Source of the DNA: Entonaema liquescens
Lineage: Eukaryota; Ascomycota; Sordariomycetes; Xylariales; Xylariaceae
Reading direction: 5' to 3'
DNA length: 64,000 bases
Assembly: GCA_902805475.1 (NCBI GenBank)
Contig: CADCSX010000005.1
Span: 40,001-104,000 of the forward strand
Below the pieces are notes generated by a model. The model was not told the origin of the DNA, searched no databases, and saw only the letters and a list, made by a program, of their open reading frames with translations. Numbering within the stretch: the first letter of the stretch is position 1; every line of letters starts with the position of its first letter. The translations under genes were made by a program, and so were the position numbers. Shown here one piece after another: positions 1-10,852 of this stretch.

Positions 1-237
1 ATTGCCGTATCGTACCCAGCGCACCGCACCACCACACCCTACTTACAGGGTAGCTCCAGGGTAGCCACTCTCGACCTCGGGTCGAAAAGTTGGCCCGTCC
101 CCCCAAAATAGCCCTACCGCACCCCGAACCCCTAAAGCTTTATTTCGCCATCGGCGCGTATTGGCGGCGGTGGATACCCGTATTACAGGGTAAGCCCGGT
201 TTCGCACCCCCCCGAGCAGCCACCCGAAACGTGATAT

Positions 238-564
238 ATGGTGCCTTATAGCCCTGAATTTTCTCTATCCAGTGGTATTACCTTGGGGGTTAGGTGGCGG
301 GTGGCGGGCGACGGCGGTCCGAAGGTTAGCTACAGGGTAGGTGCTCCCAGAGGCGGCGGCGACAGCACGGTCCTAGGGGCCCGTGCAGGGACAACCTATA
401 TACCGTTCGATAGCCCTAATTCAGGCGGTTATAGCAAGATACGTTTGGTAGTAATAGCGCGTATAGGTAAGGCGATGCACGGATTTGACGATATTTCGAA
501 AAATCATATATTGAAAAACGAAGATTATTTTCAAAATCCGTGTTCGGAAAAACATTCGGTGTAG
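238..564 (+). CDS. Hypothetical 108-residue open frame in the repeat unit
   Basis: I do not recognise this protein. It opens with ATG at 238 and ends with TAG at 562-564. The first half is rich in G, R, S and P; the second half is more ordinary (GKAMHGFDDISKNHILKNED). One TACAGGGTAG copy lies inside the frame and encodes SYRV, so repeat motif and frame overlap. The RIP-mutated counterpart in unit 3 (22019-22261) stays open for 80 codons, because the frame contains almost no codons that RIP turns into stops until a CAA near the end. That may be chance. No signal peptide or membrane segment is visible. It could be a small real gene, an exon of a larger gene, or a random frame. Confidence 0.25.
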   Translation: MVPYSPEFSLSSGITLGVRWRVAGDGGPKVSYRVGAPRGGGDSTVLGARAGTTYIPFDSPNSGGYSKIRLVVIARIGKAMHGFDDISKNHILKNEDYFQNPCSEKHSV

Positions 565-585
565 CCAAATCAGTATATACTAGAT

Positions 586-620
586 TATCGTATTAGGCCT
601 TTGGCCTATAATAACACGAT
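586..620. other. Stem-loop with TAGGCC/GGCCTA core
   Basis: TAGGCC (594-599), a TTT loop and GGCCTA (603-608) form a perfect stem. Imperfect outer pairing continues through ATTATCGTAT on the left and ATAATAACACGAT on the right. The stem begins about 20 bases after the 238-564 frame ends, so it could be a transcript-end structure, but nothing proves function. In the mutated units the stem is broken. Confidence 0.45.
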
Positions 621-718
621 ATATACCGTTAAATAGCGCTAATTCAGGCGGTTCTAACGGTATGCGGCACGTCGTCGCCGGCGCCGGGTACGGCCGGTGG
701 GGCCCCGTACAATATCTA

Positions 719-850
719 TTACAGGGTAGGTCCAGGGTAGCCCCGCTCGACCTTGGTCAGAAATTGGCCCGACCTCCAGATTGCCGTACCGTACCCCGCG
801 CACCGCGTCACCCCACCCAGCTTACAGGGTAGCTCCAGGGTAACCCTTCC
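719..850. repeat. Internal direct repeat (second copy of the unit-junction sequence)
   Basis: The block running from TTACAGGGTAGGTCCAGGGTAG through the ATTGCCGTACCGTACCCCGCGCACCGC-type stretch to a second TTACAGGGTAGCTCCAGGGTA matches the sequence across the unit junction (start of the window, and 10790-10930 in mutated form). Each complete unit therefore holds this block twice, about 780 bp apart. The block itself is bounded by two near-identical words, at 719 and 822. Units 4 and 5 have lost exactly the 103 bp between them. Confidence 0.7.
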
Positions 851-954
851 CGGATAAACCGTATATAACCCGTTTTTTCGAACTTTATTATAAATATTAC
901 TTTTTTACTTATAGTATTTGAAAATCTAGAATATTTTTGAAATTTATACTCGAA

Positions 955-1240
955 TTCCTACGTCCCACCCAGATTACCCTATACTTACCCGGGACCTACC
1001 CGGTAAAACTCGGACATGTTCGTACTACAGGGTAAGTGTTTCGGCCGGACCTACCGGGAACTACCCTATACTTACCTTACACATCTACCGGGACCTACCC
1101 GGTAGATCTCCGATATATTTCAACTATAGGGTAAACCCTCCCGCCGGACCTACCCTACACCTACCCTATACCTACCCGGGAGCTACCCTGTACATCTACC
1201 CTGGACCTACCCTATACTTTACTTACAGGGTAGCCCTTCC
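955..1240. repeat. Degenerate minisatellite of TACCC/GGGTA inverted pairs, block 1
   Basis: Successive copies of TACCCGG, TACCCTATAC and TACAGGGTAAG alternate on the two strands at roughly 50-70 bp spacing, for example ACATGTTCGTACTACAGGGT near 1014 and the related GATATATTTCAACTATAGGG near 1110. The spacing and the variable filler make it a divergent minisatellite. The AT-rich equivalents in the other units retain the spacing. Confidence 0.65.
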
Positions 1241-1699
1241 CGTACTTGGTCTCCCGCCTTTCCCCATCCCGATCGACCCTTTTATAACGCCCCGAAAAAT
1301 CGCCCGCCCCTAGAAGGGAATAAGCCAACCTGCCGGTTTCGCCGCTTTTGAGCGGACCTACCCGGTAGCATATCTCGGGCCCCTTCAAGGTTTGGGCGGA
1401 GAGGTAGGCTCCCGCTGAGGCAACGAGGCCCAACTAACGATACTATATAAGAGCGCCGTTAGCAAAGGCCTCCAGCGCCTCGGCGGGGGCTTAGGTACCC
1501 CCTCACATACCTACCGGGCCCGCTTGGGTGGCCCACACCCGTCAGAGGGCTCCGGTGCGCGGAAACATTTCCCGAAAAATCGGCAGGTTTACCTTCCCCA
1601 AGTTCGACAGCAACGAAGAAGGCTAAAGTTAAGGGTGGCAGCGGTATAACCGCGGCGCCGGCGCGTTCCAAAACGGCGGCGTAATCGGGGTTAAAGTAT

Positions 1700-2150
1700 C
1701 GACGTCGCTTACCCTATACCTACCCTGTATTTACATCACCTACCCGGGAGAAGTCGAACACGTTTTTTATTACAGGGTAGGTCTTCCGCAGGAGCTACCC
1801 GGTAGAACTTGGACATGTTCCAGCTACAGGGTAGGTGTTCCGGCAGCACCTACCCGGGAGAAGTCAAACACGTTCTGGACCTACCGGGTAGGTGCTCGCC
1901 CGAGCTACCCTGTAACTGTCGAACATACTTTACATTACAGGGTAAGTCTTCCCGAAAGAACTACCCGGGAGCTACCCTGTAGAACTCGGACATGTTCCAG
2001 CTACAGGGTAAGCTTTCTCGGCGGACCTACCCTGGAGACGTCCAACATTTTTCACTACAGGGTAAGTCTTCCCGAAGACCCCTACCCGGGAGCTACCCTA
2101 TACATATTGAAGATATTTCTTGTTACAGGGTAAGTTTTCTCAACCGACTT
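1700..2150. repeat. Degenerate minisatellite of TACCC/GGGTA inverted pairs, block 2
   Basis: At least seven related copies follow one another (GGGTA cores near 1778, 1828, 1888, 1947, 2008, 2060 and 2130). Each is preceded about 20-30 bp upstream by a complementary TACCCGG or TACCCTGT word, so most repeats can fold as TACCCTGTA...TACAGGGTA hairpins. Both Copia-family insertions in the window lie in CCCGGGAG words of the corresponding block in units 3 and 5. Confidence 0.7.
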
Positions 2151-2199
2151 GCCCGGCACGAAAATCGAAAACAAAAATTCATCTTTCTTTTTTTTATAA

Positions 2200-5100
2200 A
2201 ATTTATTTAATAAAAATTATTTATACAAAAGTTTTTAAATAATAAATAATATTTTTTTTATATATATTTATTTATATATTTTTATATTTTTAAATTTAAA
2301 TAATTAAAAAAAATACGTTTAAAATAAATATACATTTTTTAAGTTTAATAAAATTTATTTTATATTTTATATATTATAAAAACAAAAATAAAAAATAATA
2401 AAATCTTTTATTATTTTAATATTAAATCGGGTAAATATAAGAAATCTAAGTAAAAAAAAGTTTATTTTTAACAAATCGTAATAATAAAGTTATTTTATTA
2501 TTTATAAAACTTTTTTATATAATTAAATCATTTATAAAAGATTTAATCCCACGCGTGTTAAAATTACAATTTATAAAATACCATTATACCGTTTTCGGCA
2601 CGATGGAAAAATCGTTAATTAAAATGTAAAGCCGGAATTTATTTATATCCATTTATAATGTATAAAAAATATCACCGCGTTTTAATATAAATTTTAATTT
2701 AAAAACATTTAATTATTATTTAATAAATAATAACGTTACGGTATTACTTAATTAAATAATTATAAAAATTAATTATTTAAATTAACAATTTTTTTTATAT
2801 TAAATTAAATTATTATTATAATAAAGTTATTAATAAAGTAAAATTAACTTATTTTACAATGGTTTAAACTTAATTTACGTTTTTTATTTATTAATTTTAA
2901 ATTTAATTTTATAAAAAGTTAATAATTTTAAAATACCGGGTTTATTAAAATATTTCTTCCATTAATTTTAATGCTTTTAAATAAATTTACATTATAAATG
3001 TTTATTTATTCGGTTTAATTTTTTAAAGATTTAACACGTATTTTAAACGGTTTATAATTAATACCGTTTATATTTTTTTACGCGTTACATGGGTTTTTAT
3101 TATAAGGTAATTATAAAGTAATTATAAGGTAATTATTTGCAAAGTAATTTCATTTAAAATTAATATAACGCCGCGGTGCCGTAATTCCCCCCGAACTAAG
3201 TTATATTATTGTATAATATTTATAATAATTATTATATTAATTAATTAAAAGTTTTAAAAAAAATTTGATTTTTTTTATTAATAAAAAATATAATTATTTA
3301 ATTTAATAAATAAATAATTTAACATTTATTAAATTTTATTTCGGTATAATAAAAAAAGTTAATATTAAAAAATTAAAAAACAATATTATTATAAACATTT
3401 AATTATCATAAATTAATTTTTATATATTTACAACGTTTATTATTATTAATGTTATTTTAATAATTTAAAATATAACGTTATACCCGTAATTATTAATATT
3501 TTTTCGAGTGGGAATAACCCGTATTTTAAATAATAAACTTTTTAAAAAAAAATATCATTAATATTTTAATAAACGTTAAATTATTAAACCTTTATATTTT
3601 TATAAATAAGTATAGTTTAATTGAACTACGGATTATTGCATATTTATTAAATTATTACCCGTAATAATAAATTATTTTACTTTAAAAAAATTACCTTTAA
3701 AATTTAATATTAATAAATTTAATAATTTCCCCGCATTTAAATATTTTACCCAATTGGAAATGAATTTTTAATGTTGTTATTTAATGCATTACTTGCATTA
3801 TTATAAGGTTAATAACGTTAAATTAAAGAATAATTTATTAAAATTATCTTTAAAATATTAATTATTTAATATATTTTATTTTTATAATAATTTTTTTAAT
3901 ATTTTTAACTTTAAATTTTAAAAAATTAAAAGATTAATAAATCATATTTTTATAATTTATATTTATATTAAAAATCAAAATTAAAAAAATTTTTATTTTT
4001 TTATTTTATTAAAGATTTTTGTTTTTTATAAGCTTTTTTTAAGATATTTACATTATGATTTAATAAATATACCGCTTTAATTAAATTTTTTACTTAATAA
4101 TATTTTTAACTTAAATTAATTTATAAAAAACTTTAATATTAAAAATTAAATAAAATTTAACTTTATTTTATTAAATAAATAAAAAAATAATAAAAATAAT
4201 AATATTTTATTAACGTTAAAACTTTTATTTATTTTACACTTTTTATGTTTTTTCATAATATTAAATTAAAATCAAATTTAATAAGGTTTTTTTTTTTTAT
4301 TAATTTTATTAAACTTGTTTTTTTAATTATAATTTTATTAAATAATAAATAAAAATAATGGAAATTTTATTAATTTATTTATACACGTCATTAATTAAAT
4401 AATAAAATATTTAGCTATTTTAAAAAAATCATAATTATTTCCGTTGTTTATTTACATTTAATTAAATTTCTTTATTTTAATATTTAAAACATTAAATAAA
4501 AATCATATTACGTTAATATCATTTTTTAACCATTATAATATTATATTTTAATTAAATAATTAGATTTTTTTTATTTATATCAATTTTAAATTAATTATTA
4601 ACCATATATTAAATGGTTAAAATTTATGAAAAATGTTAAAACTTAAATATTAAAAACTATTAACCGGTTACTTAATTAATGGCAATTTATTTTTAAGTTG
4701 TTTTTTAAAAACTTAACGTATTTAATCTTTAAAATTAATTTTTTTTTCGAAATTACGGATTTATTTTATTAATTTCTTTTATTTATATTATTTTATTAAT
4801 TAAAGGTTATTTACTTTAAAAATTTACTGTAATTATAAATATAATTTAATTTAAAAATTATTTTTTTTAATAAATTTTTAAAAAATGTTAAAAACGTATT
4901 AAATTTAATAAAAATATTAAATTCTTTTAACCATTAAATCTTAATTTTAAATAAACCAATTTTAAAATAATAAATTATTAAAAAAAAAAGAAAATTTTAC
5001 TTAAAACTTTTACCGTTGTTTTTACTTTTAATTACGTTATTATATAAAACTTAAATTTAAATATTAAAATATTAATTAATTTCTTTTTCGCTATATGGGA

Positions 5101-8100
5101 CATAAATGTTTATTTTAAAATAGAATTTCTTTATAATTTAAAATTAATTAATTTATATTTAACCGTTATTTATATAAAACTTTTCCCCATTTCAATTTTT
5201 TAAATTTTTATTAAAATATTTACTATTATTATTAAAATTTATATTAAAAATTATTCTACCCGGGCTTACGTTTTAAGCTTTGTTATTAACTTTTACAATT
5301 ACTTATTTTTTAAAACATTATTTTTATTTTAAAAGTAAAATATAAATGAAATATTTAAATACCATCCATTTTCAAAATTAATATATTTAACAAATAAGTT
5401 ATTATATAATCTTTAATAAATTTTAACTTTTATAACCACCGTTTTATTATTAAAATATATTAATACTTTTTATAATATTTAATAAACGTTTATTTTAACA
5501 TTTTAACCTCGCGTTCGGTTCATTTTACATCGTTAATTTTATTTACCAAAAATAGTTTATTAATATTAATATATTTAAATGTCTACGTTTAATTAAATAA
5601 TAAGATTTTTTTATATATTTAAAATTTAAAAATAGATAAAAATAATATAATACTTTTAAATTTTTAATTATTTATTTTATTTTATAAAATTAAAAATAAC
5701 ATTATTATTTTAAAAGAAATTTTAATAATAATTAATTATTAGATAATTTAATAAATTTTTTATTTTTATATACAAATTTAATAATCAATTTATATATTAA
5801 AACCATTATGAATTTCCATTAAAATTTTTTTTAACTTTATTTTATTTACATATAATTTACCATTTTTTAAATTTAAATAATTATATTTTTATTTAAATCC
5901 ATTTAAAAATATTAAAATTGGTTAATGATACATCCATAAAGGTTTTTATTTCCGTTTATTTTCATTATGTATAAAAGTTTAACATTTAAATATTTACATA
6001 AATGTTTAATTTTTTAATTTGTATTTTAAAACAAGTTGTTAATAATTATTACGTTAATATTTTTACCAAAACACGTTCTTTAATCTTTTAAAAAATATTA
6101 TATAAAAAGTTATAATATTTTTAAAAAAATTATATTTTTTAAATTTTTATTTCTTTAAGGAAATTAATATTAATTTAAATTAAACGAAATATATTAATAA
6201 AAATATTAAATAATTTATTTAGAAAAAATTTAATTATAAATATTTTTTTTTTAATAATTTTACGTATTATTTAATTTTTTTTTAAAATGTTTTTTATTTT
6301 TTAATTATTTTATTTATACATTATCAGTTTTTGGTTAATATTTAACTTTAAAAGAAATTTATTTTTTATTTAAAATAATATTCCTAAATTACTCAACTCG
6401 TTGAAAAAACTATATAAAGATTTAATGTTTAATTGTATAAAATTCTTATTTTCTTTAACGTCCCGTTTTAAAAAACTTAAAAAGTATTTTATCAAAAATA
6501 TCTTTTATAAATTACAATTTAAACCGTTAAAGTTAAATTTTAAATTTAAATTATTATTATTTTATTTATTATTATTAAAGTAATTTTTATTAATTTTTTT
6601 TCTTTTATTTATTAATATATTTAAATTTAATAAATATTTTTACTTAATTTAAAATTAATTATTAAAGATATAAAGGTTTTACGGTTAATTATTAAAATAA
6701 TTTTAAAAATAAAAAAAATATTATTACATTTAAAATATATTTTAATTCCGCTAATCATTTTAAGGAATTACATTTTAAAACGCAAATTTTTAACATTAAA
6801 TAATAAAAACTTAAAAATTAAAATGATATTTAAATAAATATACTTATTAAAATATTAATAAATATAATATATGTTTAAAAATTTAATAATTTATTAAATT
6901 TTATAATTTATATTATTTATTATATTTTATTATATTTTTTATTAATATTAAAATTAAAAGATTTATTATTAAAAATTTTAATTATTAAATTTAAAATATT
7001 TAAAAATATAATATATATAATAAAGTTTAATGGTTTATTAATAAACTTGATAATGTGTTATTAAGTAATTATAAAGTAGTTACCGGATAAACGTAACCCG
7101 TTAAAATAATAATAATAAGTTTATATAAAGTTAAAATTTAAATAATTTAATAATAATTATTTTATTAATTCATTAATAAAAATTTTATTATAATTTTTAT
7201 TTTTTTTAAATAATTAAATTTAAATAATTTTTTAATTTTAAAATATTATTATTAATTTTTTTAAATTAATCCAAAAACTTCATTAAACCATTTAATTGAT
7301 AATAATAATGGGCGATATGTATAAAAAATAAAGATATAATTAACATAAATTAATAATTTATATTTATTAAGAATTTTTTATTAAAAAATAATAATTATAA
7401 TATTTTATTTTTAATATAATAAAATTTAATAAGATTATCCAAGTATTTTTACCAAGGAAATACTTGTTAATTTTATTAATGTAATATATATACGATTTAA
7501 AATATTTAAAAATATTATAAATTTATTATTATTTTAAATTTCCATTTATTTAAACGGATAATTTTTTTAAAAAACTAATATATTATTAAAATAATATAAG
7601 TTATTTAATAAGTTAAAGTTTTATTTATTATTATAATTAAATAAATAAATTATTCCATTAATTAAAAACGGCTATATACCATTATTTATAAAATTAAAAA
7701 AAAGTTTTTAATTTATTAATCTTTATTATATTTAAACTTAATAAATTTCCCCGTATTAAATTAAATTAAATTATAAGTTCCACCTTTAATGGTGTTTTTT
7801 TGTTAATTTTTTTAAATTTCAATTTTGCAATTATATTCCTTTTAAAACTTAAAGATTTTGATTTTTTATAAAATACCGAACAAGTTAAAAAATAACATTA
7901 TCCGATTTTTAATTAACATAATTTATAATTAAAATTATAATAATATTTATATTAATTCACCGTTTTTTAAAAACGTATTAATTATATTTTAAAAACGTTA
8001 TAAAAAATACTTTTACCGATATTTAATTTATAAATTATATTTTTAGCATTTATTTTTAAGTAATTATAAGATAATTTTAAAATAAATGTCGTACGAATTT

Positions 8101-10587
8101 AATTACGGATTGTTTAATTTTTTATATTATTATAATTTACCATTATTTTTAACTATAAAATGTAATGAAAACTTTAAAAAAGTTTTGATAATTTAACGGT
8201 ATTATTTATTACGGTTAATAAATTATAACGGATTAACTTATATTTTTAACGATTAAATATATTATTAAATTATTTTTAATTTTTTAATTTTCGTTTTTAA
8301 TTAATAAAAACATTTTTAGCAAATGTTTTCGTAATAATTAATTTTTAATAAATTTAAAAATTTCATTTTTAATAATTAAATATTAATATTTTTAATTATT
8401 TTTATTAATCATTACGGCGGTTTTAAAAATTAATAAAATAAAATTACACATTTTATTTTATTATTTTATATTAATATATTTAAATATAAATTTACTTTAA
8501 ATATTTTAATTTTTTTATAATAAAAGTTTTAATTTTTCGTTATATTTAATAAAAAATATAAGATTTTTTTAAAAAAAAAATCCGACCGAATTAATGTATA
8601 TAATAAAGCGGACCGGTTAATTAAATTTAAAGTTTAATTATAAACTTTTTAATTATAATAATTTTAATATATATTATTAAAATTAAAATTATTATAATTA
8701 TTAACATTAAATTTACTTTTTAATTATTTTTTATTAAAAAATTTAAATTATACTTATTTTAATTATAAAATTTAAAAAAACTTTATATTAATATTTATTA
8801 TTATTATTTCTTTATATTAAAATTAAGTAATTTGCACGTTTATTATTTTTTTTAAATATAATAATTATTTTTTAAGTTTTTTTTTTAAAGTTAAATTTTA
8901 ATTTTTTATTACTTGTTATAATTATAATAAGTTAAAATCTTACCATCGAAAATTAATAAAGTAAAAATTTAAATAAACCATTGCCGGCGTAAAACCATGT
9001 AATTCGAGAAATTATTATAAATTATTAAAAAGTTTTAAAAAATATTAATTTTTAATTTAATAAATATATTTTTTTGTAAATTAAAGTTTTTAACATATAT
9101 TAATTTTAAAATTACTATAATTATTTAAATAATAAAATATTATTAAATAAACAATAATTAATTTAATAAACCATTTGTAATTTTATAATATAATTTATTT
9201 ATATTTAAATATATATAATTTAATTTTTAAAACAAATATATAATTATTAATAAAATTAATTAAATAATTATTATATGTTAAAATTAATTAATTACGTTTT
9301 TCGATACGGAAAAATTAATTATAATTTATACCATTAAAAATGAATAATTTAACGGTTTAAGTAAAGTTTATTACGTTAAAATATATTTTCCATTTTTTTT
9401 TTTTAAATTTTTTAAAACGTTAATTCGTTACATACGTCGCAAATATTAAAACGAGTAAAAATGGAACTTATAAATTTTAAAAAAAAATTATCATTTTATA
9501 ATTATAAAATAATTATAAAGTAAATATTTTTCGATATTTTACGGTAAATTTAATTATTAATTAACCGTTTATAAAACCCAACCGATAATTTTCGAATAAA
9601 AAATATATTTAAAAACTTTTAAACATTTTAAATATACGTTAAAAATTAATATAAAAACCGGGTTTACAACGTTTTAAAAAAGTTAATAATTATTATGATT
9701 TTTTATTAACCGAGTTTAAATTATAAAAACGTGAAAAATTCACGTAATAATTATTATGCAAATATAAAATATAATATTAAAAGTTATTATTATTTAATAA
9801 TAATACTTTTTAAAGTTAAATAACGTTAAAATCATTATTTAATGAACCGGTAAAATATAAACGTAATTTAAAAATTTTACGTAAAACATAAACACGTTTT
9901 AACGGATATTAAAACGCATTAAACATAAATATGTAAAATTTTATTAAATTATATTAAATTTAAATACCGGCGCAACCGAATAACTCATTAAATACGGTAA
10001 AGTAATTTATTTTTAAATTACGTATTTATTTTAAATTTTATAATTTAAATTATTAAATTAAAAACTATAATAATTTTATAATTTTTATTACGTTATTATT
10101 CGTTTTTTTATATATTTATTAAATTTATTTAAGTTCGAAATGTAAGTTTAAAATTTCCGATACGCGTTAAAATTTCTTAATAAATTTATTTATATAAAAA
10201 TTTTTAAAAATTAACTTACGGTTATATAAAAAGTTTTTAATTTTACACGTTTTTAAAAAACTTAATTATTACATTTACCACATTTATTTTAAAAATATTA
10301 AATGTTTCCGGTTTTATTTATTTAATTTTTTTTTTAACGTAAAACTTTTATAACGTTTAACGGCCGCCGGTTATTTTTTAATTTTAACTCGGTTATAAAA
10401 CACGTATAATATTTAATTTATTATAATTTATTATATTGGATTTTTTTAATAATTTTTTAAATATTTTTTATAAAATTTTTAAAACATTTTATTAAACTTT
10501 TTTAAAAAAGTATAAAAAGTTATTTTTAAAGCTTTTTTTGTAACGTATTTTAAAAAGTTTTTACGGTATTTTACCTTATATTATTAA
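2200..10587 (+). pseudogene. RIP-degraded presumed coding core of the repeat unit, identity unknown
   Basis: I cannot name this gene. The sequence is about 80-85% A+T. Several plus-strand stretches are unusually free of stops for such composition: frame 1 around 3640-3770 and 6652-6834, frame 2 at 6401-6583 (60 codons), frame 3 at about 6843-7035. The favoured frame changes along the unit, so introns, indels or several genes are possible. Every stop could come from CAA, CAG, CGA or TGG by RIP, so stop content alone cannot fix frame or strand. One block near 3172-3225 reads IPPELSYIIVQYL in frame 1. No reverse transcriptase or integrase signature was found by eye. The same core lies in units 2, 3, 4 and (first half) 5. 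Confidence 0.35.
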
Positions 10588-10746
10588 GTAACTTTTAATA
10601 AAATAATTACGGTGGTATGTAAAATATCTTCGTATAAAGTTTGTTGCGTTTGCCACAACAATCCGGATAAGTTATTACTAGGTAAATGTGTATGTTATGA
10701 GTGTTACGTGATTTGTCGTGCACGGACGTGTGGTTGGATTTTTTAA
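10588..10746 (+). pseudogene. Less-mutated 3' patch with a cysteine-rich C-terminal peptide (strand unresolved)
   Basis: This patch in unit 1 kept many more C and G than its surroundings. In frame 1 it is open for 52 codons and ends in a TAA. It encodes a Cys/His cluster: CCVCH, then 14 residues, then CVCYECYVICRARTCGWIF. Comparison with units 2 and 4 suggests some of these residues are RIP products, but C-x2-C-H ... C-x4-C-x3-C persists, as in a zinc-binding C-terminus. The opposite strand is also open, for 55 codons from an ATG at 10774, so the strand is not proven. If the plus reading is right, this is the 3' end of the large degraded gene. I do not recognise the family. Confidence 0.35.
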
Positions 10747-10852
10747 AAAATGGTTTTCGTATTTCGCGCACCATAATATATCCCATTTTATTTATAAAGT
10801 AAATTTAAAGTAACCCCGTTCGACTTTAATTAAAAATTAACCCGATTTTTAA

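Larger units (their letters stand above)
1..2200. repeat. GC-rich, RIP-spared 5' segment of unit 1
   Basis: This segment keeps many CA/TG dinucleotides and intact GC-rich words. The matching segments of units 2 (10853-13060), 3 (21723-23711 plus 30778-31000), 4 and 5 have lost nearly all of them. The change to AT-rich sequence is abrupt at about 2170-2210. It carries dozens of copies of a motif around TACAGGGTA or its complement, an open frame (238-564), a hairpin (586-620) and two ~50-70 bp minisatellite blocks. The other open frames here (on the minus strand near 1212-1671, and 1992-2210) have no recognisable similarity and look like chance frames in GC-rich repeat DNA. Confidence 0.8.
1..10852. 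repeat. Tandem array unit 1 (~10.85 kb), left part RIP-spared, rest RIP-degraded
   Basis: The start of the window (ATTGCCGTATCG...) recurs in AT-shifted form at 10853 (ATTACCATATTA...), 21723, 39594 and 49178. The order of sub-blocks is the same each time, so this is a head-to-tail tandem repeat. Unit 1 has a GC-rich left part (1 to ~2200), an AT-rich core (~2200-10590) and a less mutated patch near its right end (~10590-10780). Differences between units are almost all C/T and G/A. I chose position 1 as the unit start only because it is the window edge; the true unit boundary and the left end of the array are unknown. Confidence 0.9.

Noticed and set aside
955..2150. CRISPR array
   Set aside because: The repeats are degenerate, variable in spacing and present on both strands, and the setting is eukaryotic.
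1..2150. Telomeric repeats
   Set aside because: The recurrent word is TACAGGGTAG, not TTAGGG, and it is not in simple tandem.
1..2150. Homing-endonuclease sites, because ACAGGGTAA is part of the I-SceI site
   Set aside because: Only half of that site is shared, and no endonuclease gene is visible. The resemblance is short enough to be chance.
6401..6583. A real 60-residue protein
   Set aside because: It is a lysine/leucine/phenylalanine-rich translation of RIP-mutated DNA, with the terminal stop created from a CAA still seen in unit 2.
2161..10746. A single continuous ~2860-codon reading frame in frame 1
   Set aside because: Any TAA, TAG or TGA can be explained by RIP, so absence of other stops is uninformative. 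Frames 2 and 3 are clearly better in places (6401-6583, 6843-7035).
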